A stretch of 64,000 nucleotides of DNA, from the NCBI RefSeq assembly GCF_020911945.1, contig NZ_CP087135.1:1798001-1862000 (forward strand), in the 5' to 3' direction. A program made the position numbers and the translations under genes. Of the stretch, positions 44,914 to 52,182 are shown in pieces (positions within the stretch are counted from its first letter, which is position 1; each line of letters opens with the position of its first letter). This DNA is from Flavobacterium galactosidilyticum. Its GTDB lineage: Bacteria; Bacteroidota; Bacteroidia; Flavobacteriales; Flavobacteriaceae. Below the pieces are notes generated by a model. That model had not been told where the DNA came from, searched no databases, and saw only the letters and a program-made list of their open reading frames with translations.

Positions 44914-45456
44914 TTAATTTGATGTTACAAAAGCTTCAATTTTTTTTACTGCAATGTGATAGGATGCTTTAAGTCCTCCTACAGAGGTTCCTAGAATCTC
45001 AGATATTTCTTCATATTTGAGTTCTTCAAAATATTTCATTTTAAAAATCAATTGTTGTTTTTCAGGCAATAAGGCTATCGCTTTTTGTAATTTTAATTGA
45101 ATTTCATTTCCATCAAAAAAGACATCAGCTTCAAGATTATCGAGTGCCTTGTTTTGTAATGTTTCAGATGAGATGCCGCTTTTTTTAGCTTTTTGTTTCA
45201 AAAAAGTTAATGCTTCATTAGTAGCAATACGATACATCCAGGAAAAGAGTTTACTTTCTCCCTTGAAATTTTTTAAATTTTGGAATATTTTAATAAAAGT
45301 ATTTTGCAATACATCATCAGCATCATCGTGATTTAAAACGATATTACGAATGTGATTGTAAAGCGGTCTTTGATAGTCGACTATTAACCTCTGAAACGCT
45401 TGGTTTTGCGTCTTGATGTTCAATAATTCGGATATAAATTCCTTTTCTTCTTGCAA
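44914..45456 (-). CDS. ECF-family RNA polymerase sigma factor
   Basis: A 180-residue extracytoplasmic-function sigma factor. Region 2 is visible in DDADDVLQNTFIKIFQNLKN followed by WMYRIATNEALTFLK, and region 4 in LPEKQQLIFKMKYFEELKYE with the HTH around EISEILGTSVGGLKASYH. The best start is TTG at 45456; no ATG is in frame upstream nearby. It heads a three-gene cassette with an anti-sigma-like membrane protein and a Spy-like exported protein, so it probably responds to envelope stress. Confidence 0.94.
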   Translation of the reverse strand: MQEEKEFISELLNIKTQNQAFQRLIVDYQRPLYNHIRNIVLNHDDADDVLQNTFIKIFQNLKNFKGESKLFSWMYRIATNEALTFLKQKAKKSGISSETLQNKALDNLEADVFFDGNEIQLKLQKAIALLPEKQQLIFKMKYFEELKYEEISEILGTSVGGLKASYHIAVKKIEAFVTSN

Positions 45457-45519
45457 AATTGGTCTTTTAGAATTAGAATAGAAATCAGATGAAAGGTTTA
45501 ATCTGCTTTAGAAGTATTT

Positions 45520-46644
45520 TTAAAACTCTGAGTTCTCTTCTTCTTTTTTGATAACAGGTTCTGGTGTTACAGAAGATTCTGATTTTTTTACAATAGGAGT
45601 AACGTATGTGTTTACCGGAGGAATCACTTTAGTTTTTATTGGATAGTAAATTTCGGTTACCCATTTTGATGGACTTTTAGTTTCAGCTTTCCTTACTTTA
45701 AAAATAGCTAAATGAGAAAAAGTTGGATCTACAACAATTTTATTTGCATTAATATAAGCCGTTGCTTTGTCTAAAGCCTTATTAGTATGAGAGTAATCAC
45801 CAGTTAAAGTCGTTTTTACTGCTTCAAGTTCTTCTAGTTTTCCGCTCAAAATATCGCTTCCTGCGCTAGTGAAAATTTCCGTTTTTATAGGAATGCAGAA
45901 AGACAATCGAGTTAATCCCTTTGCTAAATCATAAGTGTGGTAAAGCAAAAAAGGTTTTCCATTGCGCTCGATGTCGTTTTTATCACAAAAATCATTGATT
46001 TTATCAAATACTATTCTTGAATTTTTAGTAACCTTAGAAATTTCACTAGTAAAGGTTTGGTGCAAATAGAACGTAGCTGGTATTTTTGCTAATCCATCTA
46101 CTTTTACTGTAAAGGTATTTATTTCGTAATCAAGAGTTTTGTCTAGGTTTACCAAGCTATTTTCGTACATCTTTCCAATAATTGCATTGATTCCACCCTT
46201 AAATGCTGTATAGACTTTCATCGAAAAACTCATTTTTCCAGTAGTTTTCCACGTTACTTTGGTACCGCCAATGGTGTCCTTAAAACTCCAAAAAACGGAT
46301 GATGAGGTACCGTTGTAGTTCATTTTTTGAGAAATACTGTCATTTTCTTTAACAAATAGAGTTTTCAAGTCACCCGAACCATCTTGTCCGTCCCATGAGT
46401 AAGAAGCTCCAGCTCCAACAGTTTTACCAGAATAATTGATTTTTATGGTAGGATCCTCAGTCATCCAGGAGCCAAAATCTTCCCAGTTTCTGAAATCATT
46501 CACAAAACTAAATACATTGGATTTTGGAGAATTTATAATTTTGCTTCTTTCTACTGTAAAATCTCCTTTTTGAGTAGCGATAAAAATAGTAAGCGCTACA
46601 AAACTAAGTAGCAGTAAAAGAAATAAATACTTTAAAATTCTCAT
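45520..46644 (-). CDS. Membrane-anchored SRPBCC-GyrI-like fusion protein
   Basis: A 374-residue protein with an N-terminal membrane anchor (about 5-25), an SRPBCC/polyketide-cyclase domain (about 30-175, with KIINSPKSNVFSFVNDFRNW and WSFKDTIGGTKVTWKTTG), then a GyrI-like/AraC-effector-binding domain (about 185-345, with KPFLLYHTYD and KVRKAETKSPSKWVTEIYY), and a polar tail. Both domains bind small hydrophobic ligands in other proteins. Function is unknown; it may be a ligand sensor or carrier. Confidence 0.82.
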   Translation of the reverse strand: MRILKYLFLLLLLSFVALTIFIATQKGDFTVERSKIINSPKSNVFSFVNDFRNWEDFGSWMTEDPTIKINYSGKTVGAGASYSWDGQDGSGDLKTLFVKENDSISQKMNYNGTSSSVFWSFKDTIGGTKVTWKTTGKMSFSMKVYTAFKGGINAIIGKMYENSLVNLDKTLDYEINTFTVKVDGLAKIPATFYLHQTFTSEISKVTKNSRIVFDKINDFCDKNDIERNGKPFLLYHTYDLAKGLTRLSFCIPIKTEIFTSAGSDILSGKLEELEAVKTTLTGDYSHTNKALDKATAYINANKIVVDPTFSHLAIFKVRKAETKSPSKWVTEIYYPIKTKVIPPVNTYVTPIVKKSESSVTPEPVIKKEEENSEF

Positions 46645-46976
46645 AATTCAACTATTTGTTAATTTCTGTAAAGTTAAAAATTTAATTAAGACAGTACAGA
46701 AAGTAGCCAGTAAATATAACGGTGTTTTCCTAATAAAACCTTTTCGATAGCTGTCTTCCTAGTCTCTGCATAGTAAATTTACTTCTAATGAACATTTTTT
46801 AATATATATTACTAACGATTTTTTATCTAAATAATATACTATTATTTTAGAAGTTAGCTGGAACCATAAACTAAAATTATTTACGTGCTTTAGACTATAA
46901 ATATAGTTTTTACGATTAATCTACTAATGAAAAAGTCCACTTTTCAGTGAACAATAATTATTTTTTATTAAGAACT
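46645..46976. other. 332-bp gene-free stretch
   Basis: Very AT-rich. TAACTTTA on the minus strand at 46669-46676 (7/8 match to TAnnTTTG) may serve the SRPBCC-GyrI gene. The short CACT-TTTC-AGTG stem near 46934-46945 is weak. I see no ORF, tRNA or repeat here. Confidence 0.6.
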
Positions 46977-47165
46977 TTAGCGCTTGAAAAATATTTTTAT
47001 CAATACTAAAATTACAATGAAAGCTAAAAAACCTAATAATATTTTGTAACTTTCTTTGTAGAATATCCTATGTAAATTAGCGTCTTTTCGATAAGCGTAA
47101 ACCATCCCAATGACAAACGCTAAAAAAAAGACTATACCAAATGTTATTTGCCCTTGACTAAACAT
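46977..47165 (-). CDS. Small two-pass membrane protein
   Basis: A 62-residue protein with two membrane segments (about 8-24 and 43-59) joined by a basic loop (AYRKDANLHRIFYKESYK), ending KIFFKR. Small proteins of this layout starting MFSQGQI recur in Flavobacterium, so I judge it real. An exact TAnnTTTG element lies 21 nt upstream. Function is unknown. Confidence 0.75.
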   Translation of the reverse strand: MFSQGQITFGIVFFLAFVIGMVYAYRKDANLHRIFYKESYKILLGFLAFIVILVLIKIFFKR

Positions 47166-47185
47166 AATTAAAATATTTTTTGTGC

Positions 47186-47193
47186 CAAATTTA
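47186..47193 (-). promoter_or_regulatory. Putative -7 element for the small membrane protein gene
   Basis: TAAATTTG on the minus strand, exact match, 20 nt upstream of the ATG. Confidence 0.5.
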
Positions 47194-47249
47194 GGTATTT
47201 GTTTAATAATAGTTTAGTAATTTGTTGTTTCATTTGATAAAATAATAAG

Positions 47250-47633
47250 ATGCAAAAACAATTAAACGCCGTCAAGGAGTTTCACACTACTTTTAATTTA
47301 AGTTTCAAAGAAAATCCAACCGCCAATCTAGACGAAAAATTACACGAGCTTCGTTATAATTTAATGAAGGAAGAAAATGAAGAATATTTAAAGGCAGTTC
47401 AAAATAATGATCTGACTGAAATTGCTGATGCCTTGGGTGACATGCTATATATCCTTTGTGGAACAATAATTGAGCATGGCTTGCAACATAAAATAGAAGC
47501 TGTTTTTGATGAAATTCAGCAAAGTAATATGAGTAAGTTAGGTGCAGATGGAAAACCTATTTACCGAGAAGATGGCAAAGTTATGAAAGGTCCTAATTAT
47601 TTTAAACCAAATTTCACTGCTATTCTTAAATAG
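47250..47633 (+). CDS. MazG-like nucleotide pyrophosphohydrolase
   Basis: A 127-residue all-alpha NTP pyrophosphohydrolase of the MazG/HisE superfamily. The metal-binding set is visible: MKEENEEYLKAV (about 42-53) and EIADALGDMLYI (about 59-70), matching ExxE and ExxD. These enzymes hydrolyse nucleoside triphosphates to monophosphates, often as house-cleaning of altered nucleotides. It stands alone, so the substrate is not evident; no histidine genes are near, arguing against HisE. Confidence 0.87.
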   Translation: MQKQLNAVKEFHTTFNLSFKENPTANLDEKLHELRYNLMKEENEEYLKAVQNNDLTEIADALGDMLYILCGTIIEHGLQHKIEAVFDEIQQSNMSKLGADGKPIYREDGKVMKGPNYFKPNFTAILK

Positions 47634-47678
47634 TAATAAAAGGATTGTTTTTTATTGATGCAAGTCTTTAGTATAAAT

Positions 47679-47715
47679 TAGTAGGGCGGTTTTCAATTCG
47701 AAAACCGCCCTACTA
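47679..47715. terminator. Strong bidirectional terminator
   Basis: A perfect 16-bp GC-rich stem (47679-47694 with 47700-47715), loop AATTC, between the convergent MazG-like and ilvE genes. Confidence 0.88.
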
Positions 47716-47733
47716 AAAGGTGTCAAAAACTAA

Positions 47734-48801
47734 TTATATCTTAACAGTCCATCCAAAAGTATCTTCTTCCAGTTTATTTTGAATATTAGTCAATTTTTCT
47801 TTTAATTGATTAGCCACAGAATTTTCAATTTTTGGTAAATCGTAGTAAACATCTTGGTATGAAAACCCTGATATTGCACTTATTACTGCAGCAGTACCTG
47901 CACCAAATATTTCTTTTAAAGTTCCATTTTTAGCAGCTTCAACAAGTTCTGAAACCAAAACTGGACGAATCTCTATGTCTATATTTTCACTTTTTGCTAA
48001 GTCGATCAGTGTTTTTCTTGTCACACCATCTAAAATACGCTCACTTACAGGAGCAGTAAATAAAGTGTCATTTATTCTAAAGAAAACATTCATTGTACCC
48101 GCTTCTTCTAGCTTTGTATGCGTTGCATCATCGGTCCAAATCACTTGTTGGAAACCTGAATTATTAGCTAATTGCGTTGGGTAAAACTGCGCCGCATAAT
48201 TTCCTGCCGCTTTTGCAGCACCAATTCCACCATTAGCAGCTCTACTATAATGCTCTGCGATAAGTACTTTTACTTCTCCAGCATAGTACGAAGTAACAGG
48301 AGATAAAATAATCATGAATTTATACTCGTCAGAAGGATTTGCAATTACTCCATGTCCTGTAGCGATCATAAACGGACGGATATACATTGCATTTCCTTTT
48401 CCTTTTTTGATCCATTCTTGGTCTAATTTCAATAATTGGTTCAAACCATTCATGAATATATCTTCAGGAACTTCAGGCATAGCCATTCTAACCGCTGATT
48501 TATTGAAACGGTTGTAATTTTCATCAGGTCTAAAAAGCCATACATCATCATTAGTATCTTTATAAGCTTTCATTCCTTCAAAAATAGCTTGTCCGTAATG
48601 AAAAACTCTACTAGAAGGATCGCATAAAAAAGGTGCGTAAGGTTTTATAACTGGGTTTTGCCATTCTCCATTTTTAAAATCGCATTCAAATAAATGATCC
48701 GTAAAAACCGAACCAAAGCTTAAGTTTGCAAAATCTACTTCATTTATTTTTGAAGCCGCAGATTTTATAATTTCAATTTTGTTAGTTTGAGTTGCACTCA
48801 T
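47734..48801 (-). CDS. ilvE: Branched-chain amino acid aminotransferase
   Basis: Last step of valine, leucine and isoleucine synthesis and first of their breakdown; PLP-dependent, fold type IV. The 355-residue length fits the longer (eukaryote/BCAT2-like) group. Visible are YGQAIFEGMKAY (69-80), RPFMIATG near 142, the Schiff-base Lys197 in GAAKAAGNYA, EEAGTMNVFF and the final GFSYQDVYYD. A TAnnTTTG element lies ~86 nt upstream, giving a long leader of unknown role. Confidence 0.96.
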   Translation of the reverse strand: MSATQTNKIEIIKSAASKINEVDFANLSFGSVFTDHLFECDFKNGEWQNPVIKPYAPFLCDPSSRVFHYGQAIFEGMKAYKDTNDDVWLFRPDENYNRFNKSAVRMAMPEVPEDIFMNGLNQLLKLDQEWIKKGKGNAMYIRPFMIATGHGVIANPSDEYKFMIILSPVTSYYAGEVKVLIAEHYSRAANGGIGAAKAAGNYAAQFYPTQLANNSGFQQVIWTDDATHTKLEEAGTMNVFFRINDTLFTAPVSERILDGVTRKTLIDLAKSENIDIEIRPVLVSELVEAAKNGTLKEIFGAGTAAVISAISGFSYQDVYYDLPKIENSVANQLKEKLTNIQNKLEEDTFGWTVKI

Positions 48802-48886
48802 AGTAATGTATTATTTTTTAATGTTTTAAAATTTTAAGCGTAAACTTAAGCGAATAGCATTTCCATACACTGGAGTATAATGTTTG

Positions 48887-48894
48887 CAAAATTA
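48887..48894 (-). promoter_or_regulatory. Putative -7 element for ilvE
   Basis: TAATTTTG on the minus strand, exact match, implying a leader of about 80 nt. The leader has direct repeats of CGCTTAA but no convincing attenuator. Confidence 0.45.
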
Positions 48895-49099
48895 AATAAA
48901 AATCAGCAAAATCCTTATCGAAATAACATTAATTACAGGGTTTAGCTAACATTTATATAAGATTTAGAAAATGTAATAAAAAGTGGCTCTATTCTACTGA
49001 ATTTATAATAAATAGTCATTTTAAAGCGGTAAAAGATGTAGTTTTGATTATTTTTGACAAGCTAAAAAAAATAAATTAGCATAACTTTAGAACATAATT

Positions 49100-49762
49100 T
49101 TGAAAAGAGAAATAATTCAAACACTTGATGGCTCGACAACCATCCAATTAACGGAATGGAATGAGTGCTATCATTCGAAACATGGCGCAATTCAAGAGGC
49201 ACAACATGTCTTTATGAAAAATGGTCTTTCTTTATTTCAAAATCAAGAAATTGCCATTTTAGAAATAGGATTTGGGACAGGATTGAATGCGTTTATTACC
49301 TTGTTGGAATCTATAAAAATGAATCAAACTATTGACTATGTTGGAGTAGAGGCTTATCCAATATCTGCTGCAGAAGTTTTAAAAATGAACTATGTTGAGG
49401 AACTAGAGGCAAAATTAGAAAGTTCGACTTTTGAGAAGATTCATGAATGCTCGTGGGAAGAAAAAGTAATGCTAAATGATAGTTTTTCTATAACAAAGAG
49501 AAAGCAATTTTTTCAAGATATTGAGGATGAAAATAGATTTGATTTGATTTATTTTGATGCTTTTGGATACAGAGTCCAGCCTGAATTATGGAGTACAGAA
49601 GTTTTTAGAAAAATGTACAATGCGCTCAAAACAAATGGGATATTGGTTACTTACGCTGCAAGAGGTGTGGTCAAAAGAAGTATGATAGAAGTAGGATTTA
49701 CTGTTGAAAAATTGGCCGGCCCTCCTGGAAAAAGAGAAATGTTTCGTGCTCGAAAACTGTAA
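49100..49762 (+). CDS. mnmD: tRNA 5-methylaminomethyl-2-thiouridine methyltransferase MnmD
   Basis: Methylates the wobble uridine intermediate (nm5U to mnm5U) using SAM. The 220-residue protein corresponds to the methyltransferase half (DUF752) of E. coli MnmC without the oxidase half. Visible are the SAM loop LEIGFGTGLNAF (about 54-65), YVGVEAYPIS, and the late FDLIYFDAFGYRVQPELW. It starts with TTG at 49100 (MKREIIQTLDGST), the only start matching homologues. This TTG is also the end of a perfect TAATTTTG. Confidence 0.92.
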   Translation: MKREIIQTLDGSTTIQLTEWNECYHSKHGAIQEAQHVFMKNGLSLFQNQEIAILEIGFGTGLNAFITLLESIKMNQTIDYVGVEAYPISAAEVLKMNYVEELEAKLESSTFEKIHECSWEEKVMLNDSFSITKRKQFFQDIEDENRFDLIYFDAFGYRVQPELWSTEVFRKMYNALKTNGILVTYAARGVVKRSMIEVGFTVEKLAGPPGKREMFRARKL

Positions 49763-49924
49763 ATTATCCTACTGATCTATTTTTTTAAATCATTTAAAAT
49801 CAGTAATTTATATTAAATTTAATAAAAAACTAAAAACTTCGTTAAAAGATTATAAAGTAGCTGGAAAAGAATGTATTTTTACAATGATTTAGAATTTGAA
49901 TATAACCAAAATCTGCCTTAAATT

Positions 49925-50122
49925 ATGTCAAAAATTATGTACGATTATACAAAATCAGTTTTAGAAAGAGTTAGTTTTGATGCGAAACTTTTTTGCAAAG
50001 AATTAGAAAAAGCTGTCAAGTTGTTGTTGCCTTACGAAATGGAACAGTTGCGTGAATGGTTAGAAAACTTTACAATAGGAAGACCAGAATTAAAGCAATG
50101 TTTACTGATAGTAAATTCATAA
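49925..50122 (+). CDS. Small conserved hypothetical protein
   Basis: A 65-residue soluble protein, MSKIMYDYTKSVLERVSFD at the start and two amphipathic helices after it (LFCKELEKAVKLLL, EMEQLREWLENF). Similar small proteins starting the same way occur in Flavobacterium, and a strong terminator follows directly, so I take it as real. No function is known. It is divergent to nothing and convergent with oxyR. Confidence 0.75.
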   Translation: MSKIMYDYTKSVLERVSFDAKLFCKELEKAVKLLLPYEMEQLREWLENFTIGRPELKQCLLIVNS

Positions 50123-50123
50123 T

Positions 50124-50157
50124 AAAAAAAGGAACCGCAAAAACGGTTCCTTTTTTT
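50124..50157. terminator. Bidirectional terminator before oxyR
   Basis: GGAACCG with CGGTTCC, loop CAAAAA, flanked by A7 and T7. It serves the small gene and convergent oxyR. Confidence 0.9.
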
Positions 50158-51097
50158 ATTTCTTGTAAACTGAACTTATAATTTGGACATTTTGGAAAAC
50201 AATTGCTCCTTTTATAACTCCAGCAATTGTACTTCGTAGCGCTTCTATAATCTGAATTTTTAATTCGTTCTTAGGAAAAATTAAACTTACTTCTCTAGCT
50301 GGCTTTGGTTCTTTAAAGTGACGCAGTTTTACTTTATCATTCTCTTTTAAATCGAGTGTATGTAAGTAGGGAAGTAATGTTGTTCCTAATCCTTCATCCG
50401 CTAATTTTATCAACGTTTCAAAGCTTCCACTTTCGAGCTGGAAATGACCTTTCTCACTTCTTGTCGCGTTTTTGCACAAATTTAAAATCCCATCACGGAA
50501 ACAATGTCCATCTTGTAATAATAAGATTTCATCTAAATTTAAATCAGAAATTTCTATTTCTTCTTTTTGAAAATGATGATGACTTTCTGGAATGTATGCT
50601 ACAAAGGGCTCAAAGTACAGAACAATTTCTTTTATTTTTTCTTCCATCAATGGAGTAGCAGCAATAGCTGCGTCCAGATGTCCGTTGTTTAATTTTGTTA
50701 TGATTTCGTCTGTATTCAACTCTTCGATGATGAGCTTAACTTTTGGATATTTTTTAATAAAATTATTCAAAAACATTGGCAATAATGTCGGCATTATAGT
50801 AGGAATTATTCCTAATCTAAATTCGCCTCCTATAAAACCTTTTTGTTGCTCTACAATGTCTTGAATGCGGTCTGCTTCGTTGACAATGTTTTTAGCTTGG
50901 TTTACTATTTTATGACCAATATCAGTGAGTTGAATTGGCTTTTTTGTTCGGTCAAAAATTTGAATACTTAATTCTTCTTCAATTTTTTGAATTTGCATGC
51001 TCAAAGTAGGTTGAGTTACAAAACATTTTTCGGCAGCTAACGTAAAATTTTTGTGTTCGGCTACTGCAAGGACATATTTTAATTGAGTAATTGTCAT
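50156..51097 (-). CDS. oxyR: Hydrogen peroxide-sensing LysR regulator OxyR
   Basis: A 313-residue LysR-family regulator. The N-terminal winged HTH (TLAAEKCFVTQPTLSMQIQK, about 19-38) is followed by the ligand-type domain. Cys199 and Cys208 in GHCFRDGILNLC have the exact spacing and numbering of the E. coli OxyR redox pair, so peroxide sensing by disulfide formation is well supported. It is divergent from dps, a standard OxyR target. An ATAA-N7-TTAT palindrome lies between them. Confidence 0.95.
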   Translation of the reverse strand: MTITQLKYVLAVAEHKNFTLAAEKCFVTQPTLSMQIQKIEEELSIQIFDRTKKPIQLTDIGHKIVNQAKNIVNEADRIQDIVEQQKGFIGGEFRLGIIPTIMPTLLPMFLNNFIKKYPKVKLIIEELNTDEIITKLNNGHLDAAIAATPLMEEKIKEIVLYFEPFVAYIPESHHHFQKEEIEISDLNLDEILLLQDGHCFRDGILNLCKNATRSEKGHFQLESGSFETLIKLADEGLGTTLLPYLHTLDLKENDKVKLRHFKEPKPAREVSLIFPKNELKIQIIEALRSTIAGVIKGAIVFQNVQIISSVYKK

Positions 51098-51116
51098 GGT
51101 ATAATTATATCTAATG

Positions 51117-51124
51117 CAAATTTA
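51117..51124 (-). promoter_or_regulatory. Putative -7 element for oxyR
   Basis: TAAATTTG on the minus strand, exact match, 19 nt upstream of the oxyR ATG. Confidence 0.5.
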
Positions 51125-51132
51125 GTAAAACT

Positions 51133-51147
51133 ATAACTTTTTATTAT
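51133..51147. promoter_or_regulatory. Candidate OxyR operator
   Basis: ATAA-N7-TTAT, a dyad of LysR type placed between the oxyR and dps promoters. It resembles the half-site spacing of E. coli OxyR sites (ATAG-N7-CTAT) but only one dyad is clear. Confidence 0.35.
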
Positions 51148-51208
51148 GGTGTTTTCAGTAATCTTTTGCTAAATTTATGGTAGAAATTATCAGGAAAAAA
51201 CAATAAAA

Positions 51209-51688
51209 ATGAAAACAAATATTTTAGGATTGCCGGTGAAAGAATCAGAAGTGATAGCAAATGAATTGAATGTTTTACTATCAAATTTTCAAGTTTATTA
51301 TCAAAATTTAAGAGGGATACATTGGAACATACGTGGCAAACGTTTTTTTGATTTGCATGTAAAGTTCGAGGAATTATATACTGATGCTCAAATTAAAATT
51401 GATTTAATAGCTGAACGAGTATTAACAATAGGAGCGACACCACTTCATACTTTTGAAGATTATATCAAATACAATACGGTAACGGCGGGCAAAAACATAT
51501 CAGTTGATGAAGAAGCAGTTCAATTAATTGTAAATTCATTATCTCATTTATTAAAAATTGAAAGAGGAATTCTAAATAAATCTGCTGAGATAAATGATGA
51601 AGGTACTAATTCGATGATGAGTGATTTTATCGCTGAACAAGAAAAAACAATTTGGATGATGCAGGCTTGGTTAGAAGAGAGTTTGTAG
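51209..51688 (+). CDS. dps: DNA starvation/ferritin-like protein Dps
   Basis: A 159-residue mini-ferritin that oxidises iron with peroxide and can coat DNA. The ferroxidase ligands lie at His38 (IHWNIRG), His50, Glu54 (replacing the Asp of E. coli), Asp65 and Glu69 (KIDLIAERV). It is divergent from oxyR and ends in a strong terminator. Peroxide induction through OxyR is the expected control. Confidence 0.95.
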   Translation: MKTNILGLPVKESEVIANELNVLLSNFQVYYQNLRGIHWNIRGKRFFDLHVKFEELYTDAQIKIDLIAERVLTIGATPLHTFEDYIKYNTVTAGKNISVDEEAVQLIVNSLSHLLKIERGILNKSAEINDEGTNSMMSDFIAEQEKTIWMMQAWLEESL

Positions 51689-51704
51689 CTTATAAGTTTG
51701 AAAG

Positions 51705-51742
51705 AAAAAGCAAAATATTTATTACTGAATATTTTGCTTTTT
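51705..51742 (+). terminator. dps terminator
   Basis: A perfect 15-bp stem (51705-51719 with 51728-51742) with an 8-nt loop, ending in T8. Confidence 0.88.
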
Positions 51743-51804
51743 TTTATGGATGTTAAATTTATTAAAAATTTCTAGTATTTTTATAAATTTTTATTGCTTT
51801 TACT

Positions 51805-51812
51805 TATTTTTG
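51805..51812 (+). promoter_or_regulatory. Putative -7 element upstream of the small exported protein
   Basis: TATTTTTG, exact match, 5 nt before the ATG at 51818, implying a leaderless transcript or a promoter for the SulP gene as well. Confidence 0.45.
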
Positions 51813-51817
51813 CCGCA

Positions 51818-52108
51818 ATGAAATTATTAGCAAGCCTTTTATTATTCTTATTTATTGCCTTTTTATCCACACCTGCAATTGTAACTGTGATAGAAAAGTC
51901 TTGTGATACATCCATGTTTTTTAATATGACAGAAGAGGAAATCCATTCTCATAAAGAAATTAAAAACATTCTGTATACTAATAATTCTTCTTACATCGGT
52001 TTTAGCGATGAAAAAATAAACAGTTCTAGTTTAATACTTTCTGAAAACTTATCTAAACATGATAATGTTTCAGCATCTATTTTTTCCCCTCCGCCTAACA
52101 TGGCTTAA
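51818..52108 (+). CDS. Small exported hypothetical protein
   Basis: A 96-residue protein from the ATG at 51818; an upstream TTG at 51794 lies before the -7 element and was rejected. Residues 1-20 form a signal peptide or membrane anchor (LLASLLLFLFIAFLSTPAIV). The rest is polar, with no Cys pair or known domain. It is 74 nt upstream of the SulP transporter gene on the same strand, so it may share its transcript. I do not recognise a family. Confidence 0.62.
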   Translation: MKLLASLLLFLFIAFLSTPAIVTVIEKSCDTSMFFNMTEEEIHSHKEIKNILYTNNSSYIGFSDEKINSSSLILSENLSKHDNVSASIFSPPPNMA

Positions 52109-52182
52109 TATTTCAATAAAGATTAAATTACTGCGATCATTTGTGATATGCAGCATATTAACATGTAATTTTTTGTAATATT

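Noticed and set aside
48802..48886. A branched-chain amino acid attenuator in the ilvE leader
   Set aside because: I found no leader peptide rich in Leu, Ile or Val and no competing hairpins; only short direct repeats.
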